Positions 7,440-16,870 are shown, numbered from the stretch's first letter. The stretch is DNA of 64,000 bases from Burkholderia sp. WSM2230 (GCF_000472445.1 NZ_AXAJ01000002.1:496001-560000); one strand, 5' to 3'. Numbers and translations: made by a program. The notes: a model not told the origin generated them from the letters alone.

Positions 7440-9040
7440 AAGAAGTGGCGGACATTGTGATCGTCGGCTCGGGAGCGAGCGGCGCAGCCGCGGCCTGGAG
7501 TCTGAGCCGCGATCGCTCGTTGCGCATTGTGTGTCTCGAGCAGGGCTCGGTCACCCAACCGTCCGAATACCCGTCGGCGTCCGTCGACTGGGAATTGAGC
7601 CGCTCGGGCGCGTATAGCTCGAACCCGTCCGTGCGCCGCAACGCCGCCGATTATCCGATCGACGATTCCGCGTCGCCCATTTCCATCGCCAACTTCAATG
7701 GCTTTGGCGGCAGCACCATTCTGTATTCGGCGCACTTCCCGCGCTTTCATCCGTCGGATTTTCGTACCCGTTCGCTCGACGGTGTCGGCGACGACTGGCC
7801 GCTCAGCTATGAAGAACTCAAGCCGTTCTTCACTGAAAACGAACGGATGATGGGTGTGGCCGGACTCGTCGGTGACCCAGCAAATCCGGACTATGAGTCG
7901 TTGCTGCCGCCCGTTCCGCTCGGTCCGATGGGACGAACCATGGCCGGCGCGTTCAACGAACTCGGCTGGCACTGGTGGCCGTCGTATAGCGCGATCAACA
8001 CGCACCGGCATGGCAATCGCGGCGCGTGCGTCAATCTCGGTCCGTGCAATACCGGCTGCACGCAAGGCGCAAAGGCTAGCGTGGACGTCACGTACTGGCC
8101 GGTTGCGCGCCAGCAAGGTGTCGAGGTGAGGACGCAATGCCGCGTGCGCGAGATCACGCTCGATGCGCGCGGCAACGCAGACGGCGTGCTTTACATGGAT
8201 GCGCAGGGCGCCGAGCATCGGCTGGATGCGCGCGTGGTGGTGGTCGCGTGCAGCGGTGTCGGCACGCCGCGGCTCTTGCTCAACTCCAGGTCGAGCGCGT
8301 TTCCCGATGGACTGCTCAACGATAACGGCCTGGTCGGCCGCAATCTGATGCTGCATCCGCTTGCTTATACGGAAGCGGTGTTCGACCACGACGTGCAATC
8401 GAGCATCGGCCCGCATGGCTGCTGCATTCTCAGCCAGCAGTTCTACGAGACCGCGGCGGAACGCGGCTTTGTGCGCGGCTACACGATGCAGGTGTTGCGC
8501 GGCGCACCGCCCGTTGAAACCGCGGTGTCGGGTTACTTCATGCGTCACGTGCCGCTCGGCGCGGAGCATCATGCGAAATTCAGCCGGCTCTTCAATCGCA
8601 CCGCGGGCATCGCGGTAATCACCGAAGATCTGCCCGAGCCGGAGAATCGCGTTGAACTGGATATGGAACATTGCGATTCGAGCGGCATGCCCGGCGTGAA
8701 GGTGTTTTACAGGCTCGGCGACAACACGAGCCGCATGCTCAAGCACGGCATTGAAATGAGCAAGCAGGTTTTCGCCGCTGCGGGCGCGAAGGTGACGGCT
8801 TCATTTGCGCCAGTGAAGCACACCGGCTGGCATCTGATGGGCACCGCGCGCATGGGCGAGAACGCCGCCACTTCCGTCGTGAACAAATACGGCCAGGCGC
8901 ACGCGGTGAAGAACCTGTTCGTTGTGGACAGCAGCATCTTCGTGACGGCTGGCGCGGTCAATCCGGTCGCGACGGCTCAGGCTTTGACGCTGATGGCTTG
9001 CGATCATCTGCAACGCAACCTCAATACACTGGTGGCATGA
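7436..9040 (+). CDS. GMC-family FAD-dependent oxidoreductase
   Basis: 534 aa. It has the FAD-binding motif VGSGASGAAAAW at 10-21, the segment NGFGGSTILYSAHFPRF and the C-terminal GWHLMGTARMG with catalytic histidine, followed by DSSIFVTAGAVNPVATAQAL. GMC enzymes oxidise alcohols, often sugar or polyol hydroxyls. There is no signal peptide, so it should be cytoplasmic. The next gene resembles the small subunit that accompanies some GMC dehydrogenases. ATGA overlaps join it to both neighbours. Confidence 0.8.
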   Translation: MKEVADIVIVGSGASGAAAAWSLSRDRSLRIVCLEQGSVTQPSEYPSASVDWELSRSGAYSSNPSVRRNAADYPIDDSASPISIANFNGFGGSTILYSAHFPRFHPSDFRTRSLDGVGDDWPLSYEELKPFFTENERMMGVAGLVGDPANPDYESLLPPVPLGPMGRTMAGAFNELGWHWWPSYSAINTHRHGNRGACVNLGPCNTGCTQGAKASVDVTYWPVARQQGVEVRTQCRVREITLDARGNADGVLYMDAQGAEHRLDARVVVVACSGVGTPRLLLNSRSSAFPDGLLNDNGLVGRNLMLHPLAYTEAVFDHDVQSSIGPHGCCILSQQFYETAAERGFVRGYTMQVLRGAPPVETAVSGYFMRHVPLGAEHHAKFSRLFNRTAGIAVITEDLPEPENRVELDMEHCDSSGMPGVKVFYRLGDNTSRMLKHGIEMSKQVFAAAGAKVTASFAPVKHTGWHLMGTARMGENAATSVVNKYGQAHAVKNLFVVDSSIFVTAGAVNPVATAQALTLMACDHLQRNLNTLVA

Positions 9041-9459
9041 GCATGATCGAACTCGTTCTCGACACCATGCTTCCAGGCGACGCCGCACTCGGCATGCCGT
9101 CTGCTTCCACGCTGGATTTCGAGGGATATCAGCTGCGTCATCGCGTGACGGACCAAGTGGATGCTTTTCTGAGCATGCTTGCGAACGTCGCGCATGAAAA
9201 GTTCGGTCAGCCGTTCGACAAGCTCGATGCAAACCAGCGGCTCGCCGCGATCAACGCTTGCAAGCTCGTCGACGTGCGTCTTTTCTCGGCTTTCGTCACT
9301 CACGCGATGCGCGCCTATTACACCGAGCGCCGCGTCTTGAACCAGTTGTCCGCGGGCGCGGTGCCGCCGTTTCCCGAAGGCAACCAGATTCCCGCCGACG
9401 ACTGGAGCATTCTCGAGCCCGTCTATCTACGCGGCCAAATCTGGCGCGATACCGAATGA
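9037..9459 (+). CDS. Small partner protein, possibly gluconate 2-dehydrogenase subunit 3-like
   Basis: 140 aa, mostly helical. The opening MSMIELVLDTMLPGD, the central LANVAHEKFGQPFDKLDANQR and the aromatic HAMRAYYTERR resemble subunit 3 of membrane gluconate dehydrogenases, which pairs with a GMC catalytic subunit. Unlike those it has no Tat or Sec signal. It overlaps the GMC gene by 4 bp, so a complex with that enzyme is the simplest reading. The family call rests on weak motif resemblance. Confidence 0.5.
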   Translation: MSMIELVLDTMLPGDAALGMPSASTLDFEGYQLRHRVTDQVDAFLSMLANVAHEKFGQPFDKLDANQRLAAINACKLVDVRLFSAFVTHAMRAYYTERRVLNQLSAGAVPPFPEGNQIPADDWSILEPVYLRGQIWRDTE

Positions 9460-9476
9460 ACAGGCAGGAATTTTCG

Positions 9477-10220
9477 ATGTTGCTAAAAGACAAGCTCGCG
9501 GTCATTACCGGCGCCAATCGGGGCATCGGTCGCGCGATTACCGAAACCTTCGCGGCCCACGGCGCGAGCGTGATCGCCTGCATGCGCGAGGTGAACGACG
9601 AGAAACAACAATGGCTCACGTCGCTCGCTGAGCAGCATGGCGTGACAGCGCACGCAGTGAGCCTCGATCTCGCCGACGAGGCCTCGGTGAAAGCCGCGAT
9701 CCGCCAGATCGCGAGCCTCGCGCCACGCATCGACGTGTTGGTGAACAACGCCGGCGTGGCGAGCGGCGCGATCTTCCAGATGACGTCGATGACGGAATTG
9801 CGCCGGCTCTTCGAAATCAATTTCTTCAGCCAGATTCTGCTCACGCAGGGACTGGCACGCGCGATGGTTCGCCACAAGGCCGGTTCGATTATCAATATCG
9901 CGTCTACCGCTGCGATGGTCGCCGATCCGGGCACGCTCGCCTATGGCTCAAGCAAGGCCGCATTCGCGCGCGCGACAGAGAGCATGGCGACCGAACTCGG
10001 CGCCTCGGGCATTCGCGTGAACGCGATTGCACCGGGCGTGACGCGCACCGACATGTACGATCAGATGACCGAAGCGGCACGTGACAAGCTGATTGCTTCG
10101 TCGGCGATGAAACGCGCGGTCGAACCCCAGGACGTTGCCAACATGGCGCTTTTCCTCGCCTCCGATCTGTCCACGGTCGTGACCGGACAGATCATGCGCG
10201 TGGACGGCGGCATGGTTTGA
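9477..10220 (+). CDS. SDR-family 3-oxoacyl-ACP reductase-like enzyme
   Basis: A 247-aa classical short-chain dehydrogenase with TGANRGIG (11-18), NNAG (90-93) and the catalytic Ser143, Tyr156 and Lys160 in AYGSSKAAF. It ends with the FabG-like VTGQIMRVDGGMV. It probably reduces a 3-keto group on an ACP-bound acyl chain or on a sugar, using NAD(P)H. The ATG at 9477 has AGGA seven bases upstream; an ATG at 9456 overlapping the previous stop is less likely. Confidence 0.82.
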   Translation: MLLKDKLAVITGANRGIGRAITETFAAHGASVIACMREVNDEKQQWLTSLAEQHGVTAHAVSLDLADEASVKAAIRQIASLAPRIDVLVNNAGVASGAIFQMTSMTELRRLFEINFFSQILLTQGLARAMVRHKAGSIINIASTAAMVADPGTLAYGSSKAAFARATESMATELGASGIRVNAIAPGVTRTDMYDQMTEAARDKLIASSAMKRAVEPQDVANMALFLASDLSTVVTGQIMRVDGGMV

Positions 10221-10237
10221 ATTCAGGACCCGAAACG

Positions 10238-11059
10238 ATGAACTATTCCGACATCGAGCGCATGGCTCTGCTGATGCGCCAGAAAATTCTCGAGGTGAGC
10301 CACCACTGCAATCTGAGCGCGCATCTCGGCGGCGGGTTGTCGATGGTGGAAATCATGGCCACGCTGTATGCGCGGCAGTTGCGCTATGAGCGCGGCAATC
10401 CGCGCTGGCCCGATCGCGACCGTTTCATTCTGAGCAAGGGCCACGGCGTGCTCGGCTATTTCTCGGCGCTGCGCGCAGCCGGAATCATCGACGACGAAGT
10501 CTTCAACACGTTTCAGACCAACGACAGTCACCTGATTGCTCATCCGGTGATGAACATGGACCTCGGCATCGAGTCGTCGAACGGCAGCCTCGGGCAGGGT
10601 CTTTCGATGGCGATCGGCATCGCGCTCGCAGCCAGGAAGAAGCAGAAGGCGTTCAATACCTATGTGCTGCTCGGCGACGGCGAATGCAACGAAGGCTCGG
10701 TGTGGGAAGCGATCATGTCCGCCGCGCAATTGCGCCTCGACAACCTCGTCGCGATGATCGACTACAACAAGCTGCAAAGCGACGGCGAAGCGAATCAGAT
10801 TGTCGACCTCGGCGACCTTGCGGAGAAGTTTCGCAGTTTCCGCTGGGACGTTCACGAAGTGGACGGCCACGACATCGCGCAACTCGTCGCCGCATTCGAG
10901 GCGCCCAGGGTTGCCGGCCGGCCGCGTGTGCTGGTCGCGCACACGGTGAAGGGCAAGGGCATCTCCTTCATGGAGAACAACAACGAATGGCACCATAACC
11001 GGCTGACCAAGACGAACTACGATCTCGCGCTCGCCGAGTTGAGCGTCATGGCGGACTGA
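10238..11059 (+). CDS. Transketolase, N-terminal (TPP-binding) subunit
   Basis: 273 aa, corresponding only to the pyrophosphate-binding half of transketolase. SKGHG, the TPP motif starting GDGE (146-149) and ending DYNKLQSDG, and GSLGQGLSMAIG are visible. With the next gene it makes a split transketolase that moves a two-carbon ketol unit to an aldehyde acceptor. Split transketolases occur in archaea and in secondary-metabolite or glycan loci. Here the LuxCE-derived aldehyde is a candidate acceptor; this is speculation from context. Confidence 0.82.
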   Translation: MNYSDIERMALLMRQKILEVSHHCNLSAHLGGGLSMVEIMATLYARQLRYERGNPRWPDRDRFILSKGHGVLGYFSALRAAGIIDDEVFNTFQTNDSHLIAHPVMNMDLGIESSNGSLGQGLSMAIGIALAARKKQKAFNTYVLLGDGECNEGSVWEAIMSAAQLRLDNLVAMIDYNKLQSDGEANQIVDLGDLAEKFRSFRWDVHEVDGHDIAQLVAAFEAPRVAGRPRVLVAHTVKGKGISFMENNNEWHHNRLTKTNYDLALAELSVMAD

Positions 11060-11076
11060 ACGGAGACGCGATCAAA

Positions 11077-12057
11077 ATGCTGGAAATCAATGCAAGCAAT
11101 GCACGTCAGTGGTCGCGACTTGGCTCGCGCGGCGTGTTCGGTCTCGCGGCTTTGTCGATTGGCGAGACCCATGACGATCTGATGCTGATGTCCGCTGACC
11201 TCGGCAACTCATCCGGTCTGGACCGCTTCAAGAAGGCTTATCCGGACAAGTTCCTGAACATCGGCATTGCCGAGCAGAACCTGGTGGGCGTCGCGGCGGG
11301 CCTCGCGAAGGAAGGCTACAACGTGTTCGCCACGTCGTTCGCGCCGTTCATTTCGATGCGCGCGGCCGAGCAGATCCGCATGAACCTCGGCTACATGGAG
11401 ATGAACGTGAAGGCCGTGGCGATCGGCAGCGGCGTGTCGATGGCGTTTCTCGGCAACTCGCACTACGGCATTGAAGACGCCGCCGTAATGCGCTCGATTC
11501 CGAACATGACCGTGGTGTGTCCCGCCGATTGCGCGGAGATCGTTAAGACGGTGCAAGCGGCCGCGGATTTCAAAGGGCCCATGTACATCCGCCTGACGGG
11601 TGCGGTGAATAATCCGCCCGTCTATACCGAAGACTACGACTTCCGCATTGGCCGCGCGATCACGCTGCGCGAGGGTTCGGACGTGACGATCATCGCGAAC
11701 GGCACGATGGTGTATGAATCGCTCGAAGCGGCGAAGCTTCTCGAAGCGCAAGGCATGTCGGTCGGCGTGATCAACATGCATACGTTGAAGCCGCTCGATA
11801 CCGATGCTATCGACGCGGCCATGGCGACATCGAAAGTGCTGGTCACCGTAGAGGAGCATTCGGTGATCGGCGGCCTCGGCAGCGCGGTTGCGGAGTACAA
11901 GGCAGCGAAGCGATCGGCGCCGCCGCAACTGATTCTCGGCTTGCCGGACCGCTTCGAAAAGGCCGGCGAGTATCGCCACATGCTGGAGAAAACCGGACTT
12001 GTCGGCGCGAAGATCGCGGAGCGCATCGTGGAGTTTGCGGCGGCGAGCGACGCTTGA
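11077..12057 (+). CDS. Transketolase, C-terminal subunit
   Basis: 326 aa, the pyrimidine-binding and C-terminal domains of transketolase. The catalytic glutamate that activates TPP is Glu66 in NIGIAEQNLVG, with HYGIEDAAVMRSIPN and VTVEEHSVIGGLGSAVAE further on. It follows the N-terminal subunit by 17 bp and is the last gene of the operon, closed by a strong terminator. Confidence 0.82.
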   Translation: MLEINASNARQWSRLGSRGVFGLAALSIGETHDDLMLMSADLGNSSGLDRFKKAYPDKFLNIGIAEQNLVGVAAGLAKEGYNVFATSFAPFISMRAAEQIRMNLGYMEMNVKAVAIGSGVSMAFLGNSHYGIEDAAVMRSIPNMTVVCPADCAEIVKTVQAAADFKGPMYIRLTGAVNNPPVYTEDYDFRIGRAITLREGSDVTIIANGTMVYESLEAAKLLEAQGMSVGVINMHTLKPLDTDAIDAAMATSKVLVTVEEHSVIGGLGSAVAEYKAAKRSAPPQLILGLPDRFEKAGEYRHMLEKTGLVGAKIAERIVEFAAASDA

Positions 12058-12066
12058 GTAATACCC

Positions 12067-12090
12067 AACCCGGCTCGTGCCGGGTTTTTT
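12067..12090 (+). terminator. Rho-independent terminator of the acyl/transketolase operon
   Basis: AACCCGGC and GCCGGGTT form an 8-bp stem around TCGT and are followed by four more T. It lies 10 bp after the transketolase stop. Confidence 0.9.
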
Positions 12091-12137
12091 ACGCCCCTCT
12101 CATTGGTAGTTCAACCAGACAAAAGCATTAGAACGAT

Positions 12138-12866
12138 ATGAACGTTGTGACCTCGGACGACAGCATTGGCATTGTGCCCAATCACCCTCTCTCGAAGCAT
12201 TTCGTCGTAATCGGCTATCGGGACGGCGCTTTCTCGACGATTCCACGCAACTGCTTTCGCAACTGGCTCGATGAGGAAGCGACGGTGGGCTCATTCCATA
12301 TCGGCCGATGCTCAGGACTCGGCGTCGGCTCGATCGTCAAATACGACGGCGACGCGCAGAAGCTCGTGATCGGCAAGAACGTCGCCGGCGGACTGCGGCT
12401 CAAGTTTCTGCTGAACGGTCAGCACGAAATCAGGAGCATTGCGATGACCATGTTCTCGCTTTATGGCAGCGGCCTCGACAACTGCGTGATGCCGCAATAC
12501 GGCGACACCGTGATTCACAACGACGTGTGGATCGGCGACGAGGCGATGTTTCTCGGAGGCAGCGTAATCGAAAGCGGGTGTGTGATCGGCGCGCGCACGG
12601 TGGTGCCGCCGAACTTCCGCAGCGAGCCGTATGGTATTTATGTTGGATCGCCGGCGCGGCTCGTGCGCTTCCGCTTTGCGGAGAAGGTGCGCGAACGTCT
12701 GCTGGAACTCGCGTGGTGGGACATGCCGCTCGACTGGATCAAGGCGAACAACGGCGCATTCCTCGCGGATCTCACGAAAGACGAAGGCCTCGCACTTGAG
12801 ATGCTCGCAGAGCTTCAGCTCGCGAAGAACAACGCGCTGGAGAAAACGCGCGCGGCCGCTGTGTAA
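12138..12866 (+). CDS. CatB/XAT-type hexapeptide acetyltransferase
   Basis: 242 aa with a left-handed beta-helix core: IGDEAMFLGGSVIESG and VIGARTVVPPN are typical hexapeptide turns, NDVWIGD precedes the active-site loop, and GIYVGSPARLVRFRF is the C-terminal closing motif of the xenobiotic/virginiamycin acetyltransferase group. A terminator separates it from the operon upstream and it converges with the aminotransferase gene. An acyl transfer to the amino group of a dTDP-sugar made by the VioA-like enzyme is the likely role. Confidence 0.75.
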   Translation: MNVVTSDDSIGIVPNHPLSKHFVVIGYRDGAFSTIPRNCFRNWLDEEATVGSFHIGRCSGLGVGSIVKYDGDAQKLVIGKNVAGGLRLKFLLNGQHEIRSIAMTMFSLYGSGLDNCVMPQYGDTVIHNDVWIGDEAMFLGGSVIESGCVIGARTVVPPNFRSEPYGIYVGSPARLVRFRFAEKVRERLLELAWWDMPLDWIKANNGAFLADLTKDEGLALEMLAELQLAKNNALEKTRAAAV

Positions 12867-12984
12867 AACCGGCGGCCGTTTCAGGTTGATCGAAATTGTA
12901 GCGAGGCGCGCGCGCCGGCGCGCGCCGTAATCGCGCTTCTTCAGCGCTCGCTCGCTCGTACCGCCGTGCGCGCGCCTGGCACCA

Positions 12985-14130
12985 TCAGCACGACGTGATG
13001 ATGTCGATGATCCGATCCATCTGCGCGTCCGGGAGATTCGGGAAGATCGGCAGGCACAGCACGCGCTGCGCGGCGTCGGAGGCAATCGGCAGATTCGCGC
13101 GATGTGCGGTCGGCAGGCCACGGTACATCGGGAAGTCGGAAATCAGCGGATAGAAGTAGCGCCGCACAATCACGTTGTGTTCGCGGAACCGCTCGTACAG
13201 CGCATCACGGCTGAGCGGATACTCGTCGCCGACCAGAACCGGAAAGTACGCGTGATTCGAGACGTTGTCCTCGCACGCGGGCAGGCAGTGAATGCCCTTC
13301 ACGTCGGCCAGCAACTGGCAGTAGCGCGCGGAAATCTCGCGGCGGCGCGCAAGCGCTTCGTCGATATGTTCAAGTTGCAGCAGACCGAACGCCGCGTTGA
13401 TCTCGCTCATCTTGCCGTTGATGCCTGGCGCTACCACCGTGGTTTCGTCCACGATGCCGAAATTCTTCAGGTGATCTACACGTTGCTTGGTTTTCGCGTC
13501 CGGACAGATGATTGCGCCGCCTTCAAACGTGTTGAACACCTTTGTTGCATGAAAGCTCAGCACCGAGAGGTCGCCGTGGCGCAGCACGCTCTTGCCGCCG
13601 GTCTTCACGGCGAATGCATGAGCGGCGTCGTAGATCACCTTCAGGTTGTAGTTGTCCGCAATCTTCTGGATCGCGTCGATGTCGCACGGATAGCCGTAGC
13701 AATGCACCGGCAGGATCGCGGTGGTTTGCGGCGTAATGGCGGCTTCGATTTTCGCAGGGTCCATGTTGAGCGTCACCGGATCGACGTCGACGAACACCGG
13801 CTTGATGCCGTTCCACAGCAGCGAGTGTCCGGTCGCGACAAACGAATACGGCGTCGTGATCACTTCGCCGGTAATGCGCAAAGCCTGCAACGCGGTGACG
13901 AGCGCGAGCGTGCCGTTGGACAGCAGCGCGAGATGATCGACGCCGAGGTATTCTTCGAGCGCCTTCTCGAGACGCTGGTGGAACGGCCCGCCGTTGGTCA
14001 GGATCTTACGGTCCCAGATCTCCCGCAGATACGGGATGAAGTCGTCGAGCGGCGGCAAGTGCGGCTGCGTGACATAGATCGTTTCCTGGGTCAGCGCCGA
14101 GAGCGCTTGCGCCGGTAGGCTCGCATTCAT
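12985..14130 (-). CDS. vioA: VioA-like dTDP-4-keto-6-deoxysugar aminotransferase (DegT/DnrJ/EryC1)
   Basis: A 381-aa PLP enzyme with the lysine at 197 in SFHATKVFNTFEGGAII, the PLP phosphate-binding NGTLAL and the C-terminal YFYPLISDFPMYRGLP. It resembles VioA, which converts dTDP-4-keto-6-deoxyglucose to dTDP-Qui4N (viosamine). Flagellin glycans of B. cenocepacia and P. syringae are acylated Qui4N, and the gene sits directly after a large glycosyltransferase and near fliC here, so flagellin glycosylation is likely. The dTDP-glucose genes (rmlA, rmlB) it needs are not in this window. Confidence 0.8.
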   Translation of the reverse strand: MNASLPAQALSALTQETIYVTQPHLPPLDDFIPYLREIWDRKILTNGGPFHQRLEKALEEYLGVDHLALLSNGTLALVTALQALRITGEVITTPYSFVATGHSLLWNGIKPVFVDVDPVTLNMDPAKIEAAITPQTTAILPVHCYGYPCDIDAIQKIADNYNLKVIYDAAHAFAVKTGGKSVLRHGDLSVLSFHATKVFNTFEGGAIICPDAKTKQRVDHLKNFGIVDETTVVAPGINGKMSEINAAFGLLQLEHIDEALARRREISARYCQLLADVKGIHCLPACEDNVSNHAYFPVLVGDEYPLSRDALYERFREHNVIVRRYFYPLISDFPMYRGLPTAHRANLPIASDAAQRVLCLPIFPNLPDAQMDRIIDIITSC

Positions 14131-14175
14131 AATCGTGTCTTCACTTTATTGAGGACAAATGCCCGCACGAATCGG

Positions 14176-16644
14176 TCAGGCCGCTGTTTTTACTTCGGCC
14201 CCGGCGCCAGCTTCGGCTTCGGCCTTTGCTGCGGGCTTTGCCTCAGGCGCGGGCGGCGGGCACCAGTCTGCGGGCAAGGTCGCCTCGAATGGAGTCGGCG
14301 TTTCGTCGGCGCACCATCGCTGCCACATCGTGCGCAGCGCGATCGACAGACCGCCGGCCACTTTTTCCGGGTGGAACGGCACGGAGCCCAGGCACCGCTC
14401 GCGCATGCCGATGCGAAGCGCGCTGAGCGCGTCGAGATCGCGCGTCAGCTCGATGCTCTTCTTCACGAACTCGTCCTTGTCGCGCGCGACGAACTCATGC
14501 AGGCCGACCTGTTCGAGCCAGCCGGCGCCGCAGCGGCTCGGCATTGAAATGCCGGGCATTGTCACCGTCGGCACGCCCATCCACAGCGCGTTGAGGGTCG
14601 TCGTCGAACCGACGTACGGGAACGTGTCGAGGCAGAGGTCCACGTGGTGATGCTGTTGCATGTAAACCGGCAACGTCGTGCGAGGGCAGAACGTGAGCCG
14701 CGACGTGTCGATGCCTTCGTTTCTGAACCACTCCAGATAGGTCTCTTCGTCGAGCTTGCTGCCGATCGCGCCGATCACCATGCGCGAAGTCGGCTGCGCA
14801 CGCAGAATCGTGCTCCACAGCGCGATCACTTCAGGGCTCAGCTTGTTCAACCGGTTGAAGCTGCCATACGTGATGTAGCCCTTGTGCAAGGCGGGCAGAC
14901 CGTTGACCGGCGGGCAATTCGGCGGCGGCATATAGGCGGTCGACGAAGGCAGCAGCGCGAGCTTTTCGGTGAACTGCTCGGTGAACTCTTCGATAGGCGC
15001 GACGAAACGGTCCGCGATGTAGTAGTCGAAGGCGGCCATGCCGGTGGTGCCCGGATAACCGATCCACGATGCCTGCACCGGCGCAGGTTTCTGCGCGAGC
15101 GCGACGATTCGCGTATGCGCGGTGTGTCCGGACAAGTCGACCACGATGTCGATGTTGTCGTCGCGGATCTTCTTCACGAGCGCGGCGTCGCTCATGTCGG
15201 CGACCGCGTTCCACACGTGCGCACACTCGCGCAATTGCGCGGTCATGTGATCCTGCAGGCCGAACGTGTAATAGAAATGCAGCGACAGATTCGGATCGCG
15301 GTACAGGTGCTGCACGATCGGCAGGAAGTAATACGCGACCGCGTGATTGCAGAAGTCGCCGGAAACAAAGCCGATGCGCAGCTTGCGCTCCGGATTGCGC
15401 TTGTTCGGATAACGGCGGTTGCTGGCCCCGGGCACGTCGTGAATCTCGCCGAACACGCAGTGCTCCTTGTAGAGCGCCGCTTTGTCGATCGTGCTGTTGT
15501 GCGTCAGGCAGAACAGCAGGTTGCTGCGCGCGTTGCTGTTGGTCGGTTCGAGTTCCAGCGAAAGACGCAACGCTTTTTCCGCGAGATCCATTGCGCCGAT
15601 GCCAAGATACAACGTGCCGAGCGAGCTATGCACGGCAGCCGAGCGCGGCGCGAGGTCGGCGGCGCGCTGGCACGATGCGATGGCCTCCGCGCGCTTGCCG
15701 AGCGCGATAAGCGTGACGCCGAGAATGCGGTGCGCCTCCGCGTGATCGGGAACGATGGCGAGCAGCTCGCGCGCCTGGACCTCGGCTTCGGCCAATGCGC
15801 CGGTGTGGCGCAGTGTGTCGGAGAGCAGCAGGCGGCAGATCACGTCGTTCGGATCGAGTTCGATCGCCTTGCGTGCAGCCGGAATCACCTCGCGGAACTG
15901 GCTGTTCTTGTGCAGCGAAATTGACAGCGCGCGCCAGCATTCGCTGTCCTTCGGATAGCGGGCAACCAGCTTGCGCGCCACCGCGACCGACTCCGCGATC
16001 TGGCCTTTGTGTACCAGCATGTTGTGCTTGTGCAGCTCGCCCTTGTCGGCCTGGCGGTGCTTGGTCGTCTTCAGCGGTACGGGCGCCGCTTGCTGCGGCT
16101 GCTGCTGTTGCGCCTCCGTCGGCTGTGCTGCGGGCTCCTGTTGCGACGCGTCGTCCGCCGTCTCGTTGACGATCAGTTTGATGTTGTTCGGCGTCGTGGG
16201 GCTTGCGTTTGGCGTGGTCTCGAGCTTGCGGTCCGGATAGGCGAGCTGCGTAATCAGGCCGTTGAGCGCGGGTCCGTTGACGCCCTGTTGCTGCGCCATT
16301 TCGACAGCCAGCCAGCCGGCTGCCACCTGATCGCTCTGGAACAGCGCGTTGATATACGCGACCCAGTATTGACCGTTCTGCGGCCGGATGCCCAGCGCGA
16401 CCTCGAAGTGCGGCACGGCTTCGGCTGGGAGGTCCGTCTGGACCTTGATCACGCCGAGGTTGTAGTTCGCATCCGGATGCTGCGGCACCGCCTCGATGAT
16501 GGCTTCGAAAAGCGCCCGCGCGTCGTCGATCTCACCCTTGTGATATTGCTCGATGGCGCTCTGCATGACGAGAGCGATGTCCTGAGCGCGCTGCTGTTCA
16601 GGGGAAAGAGGCTGGGAAGCCGGGAAGTCGAATTGGATGGACAT
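14176..16644 (-). CDS. TPR-GT41 (SPINDLY/O-GlcNAc transferase-like) glycosyltransferase
   Basis: 822 aa. Residues about 20-150 and 200-390 are tetratricopeptide repeats split by a Gln/Ala-rich linker. Residues about 420-790 are a GT41 domain with IGFVSGDFCNHAVAYY, DLSGHTAHTR, IGYPGTTG, YGSFNRLNK and LDTFPYVGSTTTLNAL. An Ala/Glu-rich tail of about 25 residues ends it. GT41 enzymes put sugars on Ser/Thr of proteins, and homologues next to flagellin genes glycosylate flagellin. It is followed 45 bp later by the aminotransferase, forming a two-gene unit downstream of fliC-fliD-fliT. Confidence 0.82.
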   Translation of the reverse strand: MSIQFDFPASQPLSPEQQRAQDIALVMQSAIEQYHKGEIDDARALFEAIIEAVPQHPDANYNLGVIKVQTDLPAEAVPHFEVALGIRPQNGQYWVAYINALFQSDQVAAGWLAVEMAQQQGVNGPALNGLITQLAYPDRKLETTPNASPTTPNNIKLIVNETADDASQQEPAAQPTEAQQQQPQQAAPVPLKTTKHRQADKGELHKHNMLVHKGQIAESVAVARKLVARYPKDSECWRALSISLHKNSQFREVIPAARKAIELDPNDVICRLLLSDTLRHTGALAEAEVQARELLAIVPDHAEAHRILGVTLIALGKRAEAIASCQRAADLAPRSAAVHSSLGTLYLGIGAMDLAEKALRLSLELEPTNSNARSNLLFCLTHNSTIDKAALYKEHCVFGEIHDVPGASNRRYPNKRNPERKLRIGFVSGDFCNHAVAYYFLPIVQHLYRDPNLSLHFYYTFGLQDHMTAQLRECAHVWNAVADMSDAALVKKIRDDNIDIVVDLSGHTAHTRIVALAQKPAPVQASWIGYPGTTGMAAFDYYIADRFVAPIEEFTEQFTEKLALLPSSTAYMPPPNCPPVNGLPALHKGYITYGSFNRLNKLSPEVIALWSTILRAQPTSRMVIGAIGSKLDEETYLEWFRNEGIDTSRLTFCPRTTLPVYMQQHHHVDLCLDTFPYVGSTTTLNALWMGVPTVTMPGISMPSRCGAGWLEQVGLHEFVARDKDEFVKKSIELTRDLDALSALRIGMRERCLGSVPFHPEKVAGGLSIALRTMWQRWCADETPTPFEATLPADWCPPPAPEAKPAAKAEAEAGAGAEVKTAA

Positions 16645-16762
16645 GATGCTCGCACGAGGAAGCTGTACGTTGGATTATCAAGTCGGAATTCGCGGCCTGA
16701 AGGGTGGAAGTGACGGCAAAATGGCCACCAATTCACCTGATTACGCAGACTGCCGGGAGCGC

Positions 16763-16790
16763 AAAAAGAAGCGCCCGCACAAGGCGGGCG
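16763..16790 (-). terminator. Terminator after fliT
   Basis: On the minus strand CGCCCGC and GCGGGCG form a 7-bp stem with a five-base loop and are followed by GCTTCTTTTTG. It lies about 80 bp after the fliT stop and separates fliDT from the glycosyltransferase gene. Confidence 0.8.
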
Positions 16791-16870
16791 AGAGTGAAAC
16801 GAGCGCACCATCATTCGAGTGCGCGGTTGTTGTTAGTTAGCCTGGGAGGGCGTGCGCCCTGCTCATCTGC

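Noticed and set aside
12900..12930. GGCGCGCGCGCC-rich stretch as a terminator or CRISPR-like repeat
   Set aside because: Simple GC alternation without a U-tract or repeated spacers; convergent genes on either side may use it weakly but the signal is too poor to call.
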